Source: Spinacia oleracea
Lineage: Eukaryota > Streptophyta > Magnoliopsida > Caryophyllales > Amaranthaceae
Length of the DNA: 64,000 nt
NCBI RefSeq assembly: GCF_020520425.1
Contig: NC_079492.1
Span: 140,062,361 to 140,126,360, forward strand
Direction of reading: 5' to 3'
Every line of letters begins with the position of its first letter. Position 1 is the first letter of the stretch. A program made the translations under genes and the position numbers. The notes under the pieces are model-generated. The model had not been told where the DNA came from. It saw only the letters and a list, made by a program, of their open reading frames with translations, and ran no database searches. Of the stretch, positions 35,503 through 51,576 are shown in pieces.

Positions 35503-36719
35503 TATTTTAATTTCCGTCCGAAATTAATTGTCACGTACAGAATCATATCCATTGTACATATATATATAGAAAGTAGCTAAGCGTGGTTACTTTGTTTGGA
35601 TTAATCGACGAGGATTAAATAACTATGGGTAAGTAGTTTACTCCGTACTAATTAATTAATGCAGTATAATTAAGAATGTAATTAAGGGTGATTGATTATG
35701 TGAGTATACATTTTTCCAGGCAGCATAGAAATGAAGCTTGAATGCTTCACATGCACAAAAGCACCCAGACACCCAGCGAACTAATTCCTTATCACATGCA
35801 TGAAGTGATAGAGGTGTATGTACTATACTACTATGTATAGAAAGTACATATATATATATATATATATATAGGAATATACGATGCACTATGCTACGAAATC
35901 ACTAAATCTCTCTTTTCATTTTAGGAGTAGTTCGGAGTATTTTCAAAGTTACAAAAGTTGGCCTTAGCACGTGCTACATACTATATACTCTCTATTCTTC
36001 TAACCTCGATCTAAATCTTCTAGGAATTAATTAATTTACTCCATCTACTTGACATGGAATAATGCATCTAATTAACACACATGACTATGTTGTTTGAAAT
36101 AATGTCAAATTAAGGTCCTACGTACTCATCAAACGAAAGGGAGAAAACAAAAGGTAAATTTTATTTCTTTGGCCAAGCATGCAACTTTCTCAAATGACTT
36201 CCATTCACTACCAAGCAATCCCATAACACGAACAATATGCATCTTTTGCTTGCTTTGATGATGGCAACTTCAAGTTTTTCTTAACTTTTTTTTTAAATAA
36301 ATATTTTGCTTAAATTACATCAAGTCGATATTTGTACGAACATAACCCGTTTTACGAGTAATACAATCCATACTTAATTTAATTGATACACATATATAGC
36401 AAATATATACGTCTATCTCGTAAATAAAAAATCATATATAGAACTACGTACCTCGAGTGATTTATGTTGACCTTTATCCTTCAATTGACCCTTCTTCCCG
36501 AAAATTATAGAAGTTACAATAAAATCATGTTAAACTTTTTGGTAAATTAATAAAACATTATACACTTTATTAAACACGAGCCAACTTTGATTAGATGTCC
36601 TTGACAGTCCGATTAGTCCCTAATAACAAGATTCACAAAACTATGAGATGTGATGAGAAAATGAAAATACCTTTTTTACCATGCATATAAAAAACTGAAC
36701 AGAAATCATTATTAAGTAA
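34076..36719. other. Intergenic with simple repeats
   Basis: Four copies of actagtc lie at about 35272-35299. An (ATT)n run lies at 35464-35503, and a (TA)n run at about 35850-35870. A gtatttcctccgttttttag word near 34266 may be one end of a decayed Stowaway element. No gene is supported. Confidence 0.5.
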
Positions 36720-36721
36720 TA

Positions 36722-37046
36722 CTCCCTCCGTCCCATAATATAGTGCCTGTTTTTCTAAAATGGTGTCCCTAAATGATGTGCCTATTTCTATTTTAAACCA
36801 TTAATTTTTACTTTGAAAATTGTACTTTTTGACTTTTATTCAACCCATGTGCTTGATTTTTGTCCTTTTTAGGCCTATTTATTATGTACACACCTTTAAT
36901 CTATAATTTATCTCTCCATTTTTGCCAACTAACATGTACTTTATCTTGAAAGTACAAATCATTATTGTTTTTATTATCAATGTTATCCTTTACCTTAATA
37001 ACCGTGATTTTGGTCAAACGGGCACTATATTATGGGACGGAGGGAG
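36722..37046. mobile_element. Stowaway MITE, near-perfect ends
   Basis: Flanked by TA on both sides (36720-36721 and 37047-37048). The terminal inverted repeats begin CTCCCTCCGTCCCATAATAT on both strands and extend through agtgcc, about 26 bp without mismatch. At 325 bp it is non-coding. The end conservation suggests a fairly recent insertion about 600 bp upstream of the tubulin start. Confidence 0.9.
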
Positions 37047-37520
37047 TACGCTTTAAAGTATACCCACTAATCACTTAATCAGTGATCACTTTGGCATGCT
37101 TCTTCATGTGATTCCACTTCCCACAAATCACGTGACATACATCCTTCTCTTTAGCAATGCAATGCCGCCATAAGTCGTAACCAACTTTCAATACACTACT
37201 AGAGTACGGAGTACTAGGTAAAAAAGTTGCAAACTTCATCTTGCAATCGAGTTGTTTGAATTGGGTTAATTTATGTCGGATTATTATCATATTTGGTTAA
37301 TTTTGATTCAACTTTAACTGAATCATATTCTATTTCATTATCATCATTATTATGTAGAAATAATCATTATTTCGTACTATTACATAATATAACCAGTTTG
37401 GTTCCAAACTGTTCAAATTAAACCGTTCAATCCAAATAGAGTGAAGTAAATCAGTAATTTTGAGTTTCACAAATACCCGGCAAATCTAAATAATTTTAAA
37501 ATTAAAAAGTTCCCTCTTCC

Positions 37521-37527
37521 TATAAAA
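37521..37527 (+). promoter_or_regulatory. TATA box of the beta-tubulin gene
   Basis: The sequence tataaaa, in the context cttcctataaaaacccccac, lies 115-121 bp upstream of the tubulin ATG. A pyrimidine-rich leader follows, as is common for highly expressed plant genes. Confidence 0.6.
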
Positions 37528-37641
37528 ACCCCCACTTCCCCCGAAAAAACAAACCCTCTCTCCACTTTCATTTTCGTCGCATAATTTCTCTCCTCTTCTA
37601 CACTCTGCACTTTTATTTTCGTTACTCTTTACCGTCGAAAC

Positions 37642-40809
<3,168 letters not shown>

Positions 40810-41372
40810 ACAACTTGTCTACTTGTGAAATACATACAATTGTTGCTGGAGTCTTTAAAGTATTGTATTAATGTCTACATTTTGTCTTAGATTAGAATTT
40901 TGCTATTGTTATGCAGATGTAATCTGTTAATTATATTGTGGGGTTTGTGGTTACATTATTTGGTTAAATATAGGTGAACTTCATCGTGTCATGGCCGATT
41001 GCATGGTTGCTGCACCTTGTTCATAACCTCAAATCGTTTGTATTATTCTCTATTTTGGAAAGGTATATTGGTATAATTATAATAGTGGAACCAACACTAG
41101 TCGCTGTATTCTTATGGCTAACGATTGATGTGCTATATTGTGAGAAATTTGTGAAAATGGTTACCATGTTTGACAAGCTAACCATCAGATTACATAAGTG
41201 CAGTCCTACATTTTTGCAGCATTATTTGTGAAATTGTGAGACAATTCTTGTACATCAAACAACTTGAACTTATTTATTTCCTACACAGCATCTTTGCAGA
41301 AAAATTGAGGGACTAGTTAACTAAGAAAAACGAAATGCATAGACATGTCTTAGGGTCTCTGTCCATTGTCTA

Positions 41373-43078
41373 TCATTTGCTCAACGCCTCCCAAAGCACG
41401 TCCAGATCAACATTACCTCCTGAAACTATAATAGCTACATTCTTGCTATCTGTCCACAAAGGATTTTTCTGAAAGCTGTCGGACAAAACAGCAGCAAGAC
41501 CTATGGCTCCGCTAGGTTCTACTGCAACCTTGAGAATTTCATAGCAAAGCTTCATAGCTTCTACTATTTCCTTATCTTCCACTGTGATTACAGCATCCAC
41601 AAAATCTCGAACAATGGGCCTATTTGTAGTGAAGATAACCCATAGGATCACAGCAAAGGAGAATTAGAAACATAATGCAGGGGAAAACAAACAAAAAAAC
41701 AAGGAGTGTTTATTATAAAGAAATAAAACAATGTCATTATCATTGTAAAATATGAACATGCCAAGAATAATAAACATGGGAAATGGTAGAATCATTCAAA
41801 GTTTGCATGAAATGGGTTTTTACCAAGTTAGGTCCCCAAGGAAAGCTCTAAGTCCATCAGCAATTGTGTTGGTCTGAGGCAATGTAACTAATCTGCCACT
41901 TTCTTTAGACAGAGCTGCATCATTGGCTCCAACAGGCTCTGCAGCCAGAACTCGAATGGATGGATTGATCGATTTGGCAGCAAGTGCTACACCTGATATA
42001 AGACCGCCACCTACAGAACCAACTTGAACTTTTAATTCCAATGCTAAAGATTACTGTAAACCAAAAGCATGTAAATTGTAAAAAAGTGAACTTCCAAGAT
42101 CTTATTCTCACCACTTATTGGAACTATTATGGTGTCTATTTAAGGGAACTGCTCCAAAAGCTCAAGTGATATTGTCCCTTGTCCACTACAACAAATTAAC
42201 CTCTAGTAAGAATTATCATCATGAATTCATAGATTGTTAAGCAACCCTAATAATCTGTTTAAGAAATTCAATTCCATTACTAACCCGTAAAACAGGTTAA
42301 CAGCTAAGTGGAGCACCTTGAAATAAAGATAGTACCTAATAATACGGCTGTCATTATATGGATGTATAAGAACTGCACCAGTATCTTGTTGTACCTTATC
42401 AGCAGTAATTTGCCGTGACTGGAACGTGGGCTCACACCAGATTACCTCGCCTCCATACCGTACTACATTCTTAACTTTGCATTTTGGTGCATTACTCGGA
42501 ACAACTATATAAGCAGGGATTCCCCGCATTTGGGCAGCCAAGGACAATGCAGCGGCATGGTTTCCACTGAATTTTAGTGTCAGGTGATATTAGCACAACA
42601 AATCAACAGAAACTAACACATAAGAACCAACAACAGCAGGACACTAACCTGCTATGAGTTACCACTCCTTTAGAGGCTTGTTCCTCATCAAGTGAAAGTA
42701 TAGCGTTTGAAGCACCTCTGAACTTAAAAGCCCCTCTAGGGTTATACACCAACAAATAGAGAAGGAAACTTCAGATAATTCTGCCAGATAAATTTGAGAC
42801 TCAAATCTCTATATTTTTAAAAAATCAGACTGTAGGTTACTATGCAAATTTCCAAAATATACAATCTCTACTCAAATAAAAAGTAGGTTCTTCAGTCCTC
42901 ACCCCTTCTGAAAGCATTCACATTTGAAGAGCAGTCTCCTACCAGCCATCCCATCCAATGTTTCAGAGGAAATAACAGGAGTGTTGTGAATAACGGACTT
43001 AATACGCTTATGGGCTTCCTTGATGGAAGAAAGATCAGCAGCATATTGATCAGTCCAATTGTCTTTCTTCAAGTCCAT
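41373..43078 (-). pseudogene. SR: Serine racemase gene with an in-frame stop in exon 4
   Basis: Six exons: 43078-42903, 42735-42649, 42566-42336, 42185-42112, 42010-41824, 41619-41373. They sum to 1,002 nt (334 codons), the normal length. Serine racemase is a PLP enzyme that interconverts L- and D-serine and can also deaminate serine. Visible parts are GGAFKFRGASNAIL (PLP lysine, Lys63), THSSGNHAAALSLAAQ, CKVKNVVRYGGEVIW, SGGGLISGVALAAKSI (phosphate-binding loop), ADGLRAFLGDLTW, VEPSGAIGLAAVL and IIVSGGNVDLDVLW. Codon 180 is TAA (42142-42140) within LELLEQFP*IDTIIVPISG, where relatives have Glu (a GAA to TAA change). All splice sites and the rest of the frame are intact. The predicted product stops at 179 residues, before the glycine loop, and should be inactive. 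It may be a recent null allele, a pseudogene or a sequencing error. A donor-like CAT|GTAAGT at 43961 suggests a 5'-UTR intron. Confidence 0.9.
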
Positions 43079-44102
43079 TAATTGTACTTGTACACTGTAT
43101 GCATATCCAATACACATACATGAATTTTATGTGCTAGAAAGAGAAGCAAAAGTGCAAAACCCTACCATATTCCATACAAAAAGAAGTAGATTATGTGCAT
43201 TTGTACAGGTAACAGACTAACAGGTCATTTCCTCATCTTCTACAACACTTCCTAAGCGAAATGTACTACGAGCTCAACGTGCTATTCTATCCAAATCTAC
43301 ACACTACACCTTCCTTGAGCATATTCTTTTTCATTGGCTAGCTAATTGTCAATATAACCTAATTCACCCTTTTGGGTACAATCCAAATCAACTCTATAAA
43401 CATCCCCAAAGTCAAAATACGAGTTCAATATGTTGCGAAGTCTTCTTCAATTAATAACCTCAAACGGAGTCATACATGATAAACTCATACACCCATTTCC
43501 ACATTTCCAAATTCCAACATAGGTATTGATTCATATGAGTTCTAACAAGGAATGGCAACTAACAAGTCAAATTGCTTGCTAATTTCATAAATTGAATTTG
43601 TGCCTCTCCAAATTGAGCTAAGCAAGCAATACAATACTCCGTACAAAATAACAATAAGTATACAGCTACATGAACCAAAAATCTATTTTTCGTGGTCATC
43701 CACAAACTCACAAAGATCCTCTTCCTCCATTTTCTTTTATCAAGAAGTATCCTACCTAAAACACATGATCATACAATATCACACAAGACATGGTACACTA
43801 AATACAGCATTTCCAAATAGAGATAGTTCTCCAATAATTTAATTAAGAAATTATATTTTCGATTAATAACTTGCAATTTCTTCAACTAAACTAATTAAAT
43901 TCAACTTTCCAATTAATAGCTAACGACATGAAGAAAACAAATAATCGATAAGGGACTTACATGGGGATTAATGGCCGCTCAAACACCGATAGTGGTGGGG
44001 AGCGGCTTAACAGTCCAGTGAGAGCACAACTTATGTTTTTCAAATTCGGTACAGATTACAATTATACATTTATACGAGTCTTCTTTGATTTTTTTTCTTG
44101 AG
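43079..44102. other. 5' region of serine racemase, intergenic
   Basis: It probably includes a 5'-UTR intron from about 43960 to 43095 (minus strand, GTAAGT donor, CAG acceptor). This is inferred only from splice-site quality. No other gene is supported. Confidence 0.4.
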
Positions 44103-44205
44103 CCTCCGTCACTTAATACTCGCACCGTTTTGACTTGACACGCTTATCAATGCATAATTAATAGTACAAAAAGTCAAAATGATGCAAGTATTGCGGACTA
44201 TTATT
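44103..44205. mobile_element. Short Stowaway derivative
   Basis: The left arm ctccgtcacttaatactcgc...gttttgactt matches, inverted, the right arm aagtcaaaatgatgcaagta. The element is only about 100 bp, so it looks internally deleted, and its outer right bases are decayed. Confidence 0.5.
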
Positions 44206-44469
44206 TTTTATTTTTTATAATTTCTATTTATTGTTTTCGCTATCGTTGTTGTGACGAAAAGAAGAGCGGCGAGTGAATGTCCAAAAAAGCACCTAAATGT
44301 TTGAAAATGTATGTGGAATTGCCCCCTCATGAGAAAAAATGTGTAAAATTGTGGAAATATGAGAATTCTTTTAATTTTTAGCTTGTTTGGTAATTTAAAT
44401 GGAAAAGTGAGGAAAATAAAATATGTGGAAATTAACTAGTTATATTTTGCCTGTTTTATTTTCCACACT

Positions 44470-44789
44470 CAAAAGGTCTTGCGCGCACTAGGTGTACAAT
44501 AAATTTATTGTACACCAAGATAACTTTTACCCATTTTTTGTAACTTTAACTTAGTTTTGATTAACTTTTATATTAGTAAAAAAAACGTTGATAGATAAAC
44601 ATTTAAAGAGTTAAATGATTAATTTTATACAAGTGATTTTGAAGAAATAAGTTTTATTTAATTGAAAAAATTTATCACTAAAAAATGGATAACTTTTACA
44701 TATATAAGCTTAACTTTTAAGCATTTTGAGTTAACTTTTACTGTGGTGGAGAATATTTATTGTACAACCCTTGTAAATAAGAATTTGTG
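44470..44789. mobile_element. MULE-type MITE, copy 2
   Basis: Flanked by perfect 9-bp repeats ttccacact (44461-44469 and 44790-44798). It begins caaaaggtcttgcgcgcac and ends aataagaatttgtg, as does copy 1 at 10665-10987. The body is alignable along its whole length with small indels. Confidence 0.85.
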
Positions 44790-44799
44790 TTCCACACTT

Positions 44800-45440
44800 T
44801 TCCCCTCAAAAGTGATGGAAAAACTGTGGAAATATGAGGAAAACAAAATTAAAGAAGTGAAATATATGAGATATATCAATTTTTCTTGTTTTCCATAATA
44901 ATTAGCCAAACAAATTAAAATTTGTGATTTCTACATATTTCTTCAAATTTGCTTTTCTACAGATTTCCATAGTTTTACTTTTTCTCACATTTCCAAGTTT
45001 ACTTAGTTCCCAAACATAGTGATAGTCTCTTCTCTCATCCATATCGCCACCATCTCTTATTTAAAAATAAATAGATACTATGGATAAAGTATAAATAAAA
45101 GTGAATGTAGGGATAAAAAAGTGAAACAAATGTAGAATGTGTAATATAAAACAATAATGATTTATTTAAAAGTGAGAAAAGTGTATGTCAAAAATAGAGA
45201 GTGGACACTTATTAAGGGAGTCCCCATTTAAAATTGTGGACACTTATTTAGGAACAGAAGGAGTACCTCTTAACTACCTTTTTACATATTTTTCCTTTTT
45301 AAAAAGAAAATAAAAATCACAAAGCAAACACAAACCTCCACTTCAACCCCCTCTTATTTCTAAGAGCTACCTCTTATTTAGAAATATCTTAATCAAACTC
45401 TAAATAAGAGGGGGCTAAGAGTTACCATATTTTAGCTAAG
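44800..45440. other. Intergenic, decayed repeats
   Basis: An end-like ggaacagaaggagtacc at 45252-45268 suggests the right end of an old Stowaway element whose left end is not clear. Positions 45345-45420 hold inverted words cccctcttatttctaagag / taagagggggctaagag, probably a MITE. No gene is supported. Confidence 0.4.
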
Positions 45441-45445
45441 AGCTA

Positions 45446-45659
45446 CTCCCTATCTCTTTTTGTTTGTCCCATTCGCTATTTTAGATCATCTCTAAAAGAT
45501 TTTCCCATTACCATAAATACTTATGGGACCACAACTTTCGTCGCACATAACATGCATTATTTGACGCACCATTTTTTTCTATTCTCAATTCCCCACAATC
45601 AAATCTTAATAAAGCACAATTAATGCATGGGGCAAACAATTAGGGACATATCGAGGGAG
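45446..45659. mobile_element. Stowaway MITE
   Basis: TA at 45444-45445 and 45660-45661. Ends are CTCCCTATCTC...TTTGTCCC and (opposite strand) CTCCCTCGATATGTCCC, so the inverted repeat is diverged. It seems to lie inside another inverted-repeat sequence whose arms contain agctaagagct and gttaagaggggctaag. Confidence 0.65.
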
Positions 45660-45754
45660 TAACTCTTAAGGAGAGATAAAAGTTAAGAGGGGCTAAGACA
45701 TAGCTAGTATTCATGCTCTTAGTAGTCTTGTAGACATATAGTGATCTAAGTTAT

Positions 45755-45835
45755 CGATAAGGTATTGACGCAGTTGTTAAGATACGTATGTGGTTTGAAT
45801 TCCCTTCTTTTATTTGTAATTTATAATATTATCTT
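45755..45835 (+). mobile_element. Possible SINE fragment
   Basis: Box A-like attgacgcagttgttaagat and box B-like gtggtttgaattcccttc are followed by ATTTGTAATTTATAAT, as in the SINEs near 1.7 and 11.7 kb. No target repeats were found. Confidence 0.45.
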
Positions 45836-46083
45836 TAATAAATCTTAAATTTTTTGGTAAAAAATAATAAAGAAACGCCCTATCAAGTCATGAGTCGCAT
45901 AGATCAACCAACCAAAGTTAATAGGCAAGACCCTTTGGAATGCGGGAAAAGGGTATCAAAATCCCCACATTCGAAGTACATAATACTCTTATCCCCTTAT
46001 GTTCGGAATCAAAGGCTAGTTATTCTTGGGGCTAACTAAACCCCATCCTATAAATACTCACAGGCCCTATTAAATGTCATCAC

Positions 46084-48258
46084 TACCCTTTTTTATATTT
46101 TCCCTTCATGTTTTTACCTTTCACCTTATTTTCACCCACCATCTTCAACCTTACCACCCACCACCACCTTCTAACCATTTCGGTGGCCACTAGTCCACTA
46201 CTCCCGCCAGGACTCCAGCCAGAATTCCGACGACTACCACTTTTTATATTTTCCTTTCATGTTTTTACCTTTCACCTTACTTTCACCCACCGTCTTCAAC
46301 CTTACCACCCACCTCCACCTTCTAACCATTTCGGTGGCCACTAGTCCACTACTCCCGCCAGAACTCCGGCCAGAATACCGACGACTAGAATTTCGGTGGC
46401 TACACCACTCCGACGAGGACATTTTCGGCGACGCCCATCTCTAGAGGTTGAAATTCTTACATGTACGAGTCATCCGTCGGAACATCCACATCACCTCAAT
46501 AGGAAGGCTTTTTTCTTGTTCGGCAAAACTTATAGATGCTTCCACGGTTTGAGCTTCCACCATGGTGGAGACTTCTGCAGTTTAAGCTCGTAGCATGGTA
46601 AGAGCTCAAACGGCAGAAGTTTCCACGATAGTGGAATTAGCTCAAACTATAGAAGTGTCCATATTAATTCAATTTTAATTATTTTTGAATTTGAAATAAT
46701 TATTTCGGAAAAAAATTAGTTAGACTTTTTGTTTGGAATTCGGACCATGGCGGAGACTTATGCTGTTTGAGCTTCTACCATGGTGGAAGTTTAAAACGAA
46801 AAAGTTTCTATCATGGTAGAAGCCTAAAACGTTAAAATCTCCATGCTAAAAATAATAATTACAACAAAACTAGTTAACCATAATGATTGTAATAAAAACT
46901 AATTAACCATAATAATTCTAATAAAAATAAAAATACCATTTTTTTAATTAGATTTAATTATTTAATTTTAATTAATATCACTAATAAAAATATAATTAAT
47001 TTTATTTTTAACATGGGGAATTCTTCGTTTTAGGCTTCTACCATGCTAGAAACTTTTAAGTGAAGAAGTCTCCACTATGGTTCAAACTCCGCTTTATTAG
47101 GCGAATGAGTATTAATGGGTCGGGGTTTAGCGCTCCACCAATATTAACTAGATTAGGTCTCGTGCACGCATGAATATTCGAAAATCATTTTTTGACCATC
47201 ATTTTTTATAAAATATTTAATTGAAAGTTTTATCCCGCCAGAATTCCGACGACTACCCCTTTTTATATTTTCCCTTCATGTTTTTACCTTTCACCTTACT
47301 TTCACCCACCGTCTTCAACCTTACCACCCACCTCCACCTTCTAACCATTTCGGTGGCCACTAGTCCACTACTCCCGCCAGAACTCCGGCCAGAATACCGA
47401 CGACTAGAATTTCGGTGGCTACACCACTCCGACGAGGACATTTTCAGCGACGCCCATCTCTAGAGGTTGAAATTCTTACATGTACGAGTCATCCGGCGGA
47501 ACATCCACATCACCCCAATAGGAAGGCTTTTTTCTTGTCCGGCAAAACTTGTAGATGCTTCCACGGTTTGAGCTTCCACCATGGTGGAGACTTCTGCAGT
47601 TTAAGCTCGTAGCATGGTAAGTGCTCAAACGAAAGAATTTTCCACGATGGTGGAATTAGCTCAAACTATAGAAGTATCCATATTAATTCAATTTTAATTA
47701 TTTTTGAATTTGAAATAATTATTTCGGAAAAAAATTAGTTGGACTTTTTTTGTTTGGAGTTCGCACCATGGTGGAGACTTATGTTGTTTGAGCTTCTAGC
47801 ATGGTGGAAGTTTAAAACGAAAAAGTTTCTATCATGGTAGAAGCCTAAAACGCAAAAATATCCATGCTAAAAATAATAATTACAACAAAACTAGTTAACC
47901 ATAATAATTGTAATAAAAACTAATTAACCATAATAATTCTAATAAAAATAAAAATACCATTTTTTTAACTGGATTTAATTATTTAATTTTAATTAATATC
48001 ACTAATAAAAATATAATTAATTTTATTTTTAACATGGGGAATTCTTCGTTTTAGGCTTCTACCATGCTAGAAACTTCTAAGTAAAGAAGTCTCTACTATG
48101 GTTCAAGCTCCGCTTTATTAGGCGGATGAGTATTAATGGGTCGGGGTTTAGCGCTCCACCAATATTAACTAGATTAGGTCTCGTGCACGCATGAATATTC
48201 GAAAATTATTTTTTGACCATCTTTTTTTTATAAAATATTTAATTGAAAGTTTTATCCC
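46084..48258. repeat. 1,019-bp tandem duplication plus a third partial unit
   Basis: Copy 1 (46218-47236) and copy 2 (47237-48258) match nearly base for base with an offset of 1,019. A further partial unit of about 150 bp (46084-46233) precedes copy 1. Each full copy ends with about 90 bp of a Helitron 3' end (CTAG at 47148-47151 and 48169-48172, followed by the hairpin-region word cgtgcacg). The duplication therefore happened after the Helitron insertion. The repeated short open frames (starting MFLPFTLLSPTVFNL) have no known domain and are probably not genes. Confidence 0.9.
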
Positions 48259-48818
48259 TTAAATCTAAATCGTAATTAATAATTTTTTTGAATGTACTCA
48301 TTTAATCATCTAATATGAAATTTTATCCCTATTACGTATTATATACTTTATATGTTGAATATGATAATTCGACTAAAGTATTCGATATGCTTAAATGTTA
48401 ATTTGACAAAAATATTGAGTAAATATATTTTTTATAATTGATATGTCGATTTGACTAAACTATTACAAAAATCTTCTAATAATGCCATATTTTATACGGA
48501 TTTTTCATGAAATATCCCTCAATTTTCACGAAATTCACCAAATGCCCTCGACAAAAATTCACCAAATGCCATTCACCTTTAATATAATACCCAAACTACC
48601 CTTACTAATGACGCGCTGTTAGTCCTCCGTTAGCCTACTTTCTAATTCACCAAATTCCCCTATATTATAACTTATTTCACCAAATACCCCTAAAGTAAAA
48701 TATAATTATTATTTCTATTTCCTCTACAATCTGCAAGTTTAGCTATCAATAGAAAATCAGTCTCAACCTTCAACGCACTACACAAGGAATCCAAATATTT
48801 TCAAGACGACATTACGTT

Positions 48819-49394
48819 TAGGGGTGTGCACGGTCCGGTCCGGACCGAAAATTGGACCGGAACCGAATCGGAATTGGACCGGACCAGACCGGACCAATAG
48901 ATTCCGGTCCGGTCCTCGGTCCATGAAAATACACGATTCCGGTTTTCCGGTCCAGTCCGGACCGGTGACCCGGAATATAATTTTAAAAATATTAATTTTA
49001 GATAGAAGAGCTCAATTCATAGCCCACATACATTAATCCCCTCCTGCAAAAAAAAAGACTTTGAGAATTTTTTGTATATCAGTGGCCTTTATCCCCTTTA
49101 AATTAAGCTTATGATGTGATGTATGCTATACTTAAAGAGAAATATAGGTCCTAAAAAGATAAAATCATAAAAAGAAATTGAGTTTAAGATTGTAAATCGC
49201 AAAAATAAAAAAAAACCCGGTCCAAGCCGGTCCAAAATCGGACCGGACCTGAATTTTCCGGTCCGGTTCCGGTCCGGACCGGATTCTTTCCGGTCCGGTC
49301 CTCGGTCCGCGAATTCTAAAAATTCCGGTCCACCAGTCCAACCGGTTCCAGTCCAGTCCGGTCCAGTCCGGTTTTGGACCTGTGCACACCCCTA
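48819..49394. mobile_element. hAT-type MITE, GC-rich ends, 8-bp target duplication
   Basis: Perfect 8-bp repeats attacgtt (48811-48818 and 49395-49402). Both ends read TAGGGGTGTGCAC, followed by dense ggtccggtccggacc words that continue as long inverted arms. At 576 bp it is non-coding. It inserted into the Pack-MULE-like element. Confidence 0.9.
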
Positions 49395-49993
49395 ATTACG
49401 TTGACCGACCTAAGAGAAAAGGAAAGAAGTAAGCATCAATAAGATAACTAACCTATTGTTCCTCTAAAATTTGGCTCAAGAAGCTTAGATCAAGGAAGGC
49501 TACATAGAGAGGTATGTACTCTGGAAGACCCACATGCACCCATCAAAATGATAAAAAGAAACCAAGTTTTTTTGTTTGGAATGCTTATCTTGCTTTATTT
49601 CCTGGACAGCTCACATGATCTAATGCAATTTCTTGTCAAGGTTACAAAGACGCGTATTTGCTGTAATTTTATCTTGGTGTTCTTTCAAGAATTATACATG
49701 TTAGTTATACTTGAGATATGTGATTTCATTCCTAATTATCGTGGATATTCATCTAAAATAATTACATTAGTTTAGTGGGGTCTTGCATCTTCATGATGTG
49801 TTATTGCTTTTAGTTTTCTCTGCAATGTATTCTTATTGTTTCACCTAGGATTTAAGAGGTTGTAATTGATTTTATAGAATTGTTTACTTAAAATCCATGC
49901 TTGCTTGATACAGGAAGAGAAAGAAGCAGATATTGGAAAATCAACTCGAATCATTAATTCTAAATCTAAACCCAATCTATCATCAAGCAGTAA

Positions 49994-50754
<761 letters not shown>

Positions 50755-51171
50755 TTGAGGTTGAAAACCCAGTTATGGCGGTTGAATGTTGAAGAACAGG
50801 TAGCGAGAGAGAAGAAGTTTGAGAGTAGGGGCGCAAAAGAAAAATAAGGGCAAAACAGTAAAAGGCAACTAACGGCGACTTAACGTCTGTTAGGTGTAAG
50901 GGTAGTTTGGGTATTATAATAAAGGTGAGGGGCATTTGGTGAATTTTTAAAAGTCGAGGGGCATTTGGTGAATTTCGTGAAAATTGAGGGGTATTTCATG
51001 TAAAATCCAATTTTATAATATCCCATACATAAACAATTTTTACAAAAGGAGAGAAAATAAAATATTAATAAAGTAAATATATTTTTTTAGATAAGGGATT
51101 TTTGGCGGGAAAATTTGGCACCAGGAAGTGACATATGTCATTCCTGGTGTTTGTTAGTATAATGTAATAGA

Positions 51172-51576
51172 TAGATTAAGTCCCGTGCACACACCAATGT
51201 TCGAAAATTATTATTTGACCATGCTACTCCGTATATATCAACTTTAATCTCCAATTTATATAATTTCATAGCAATAGTTTAACGATTTTTGGGAATGTGT
51301 TTAATCCCATTAGAATTTTAATGAGTTATTTACATTTTCATATATAATTAGAGGAAAAAGTGGGATAATGAATATGGATGGGGGTAGTTTAGTAAAGTAA
51401 GTGAGTGAAGTTACCAAAAATAAGGGTTGCAATTAAAAATCAACGTCCAAAAATAAAAAGGTTGCAACTAAATGAGAACGGAGGAAGTAATAATTTATTT
51501 TTAAAAAAATATAGATAATACAACGTGTTTGTTGTGTATCAACTTGCTTCTTTAATCCGCCAGTACGTATTACACA
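51172..51576 (-). mobile_element. Second Helitron 3' end, abutting the first
   Basis: Minus strand: gtgtgtgcacgggacttaat then CTA meets the first base of the neighbouring Helitron at 51171. The next 60 bp (ttcgaaaattattatttgac) match the interior of the Helitron copies at 47.2 and 48.2 kb. No 5' end was found, so the element is truncated. The rest up to 51576 has no recognised feature. Confidence 0.55.

Noticed and set aside
35464-35503. (ATT)n run as a CRISPR-like or regulatory array
   Set aside because: Plain microsatellite, no spacers; the window is a plant nuclear genome.
46234-47463. Repeated short proteins (MFLPFTLLSPTVFNL...) as a gene family
   Set aside because: Low-complexity frames present only because the DNA is duplicated; no start context, introns or domain support.
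48819-49394. GC-rich ggtccggtcc inverted arms as a regulatory palindrome
   Set aside because: Perfect 8-bp target repeats and terminal TAGGGGTGTGCAC show it is a hAT MITE.
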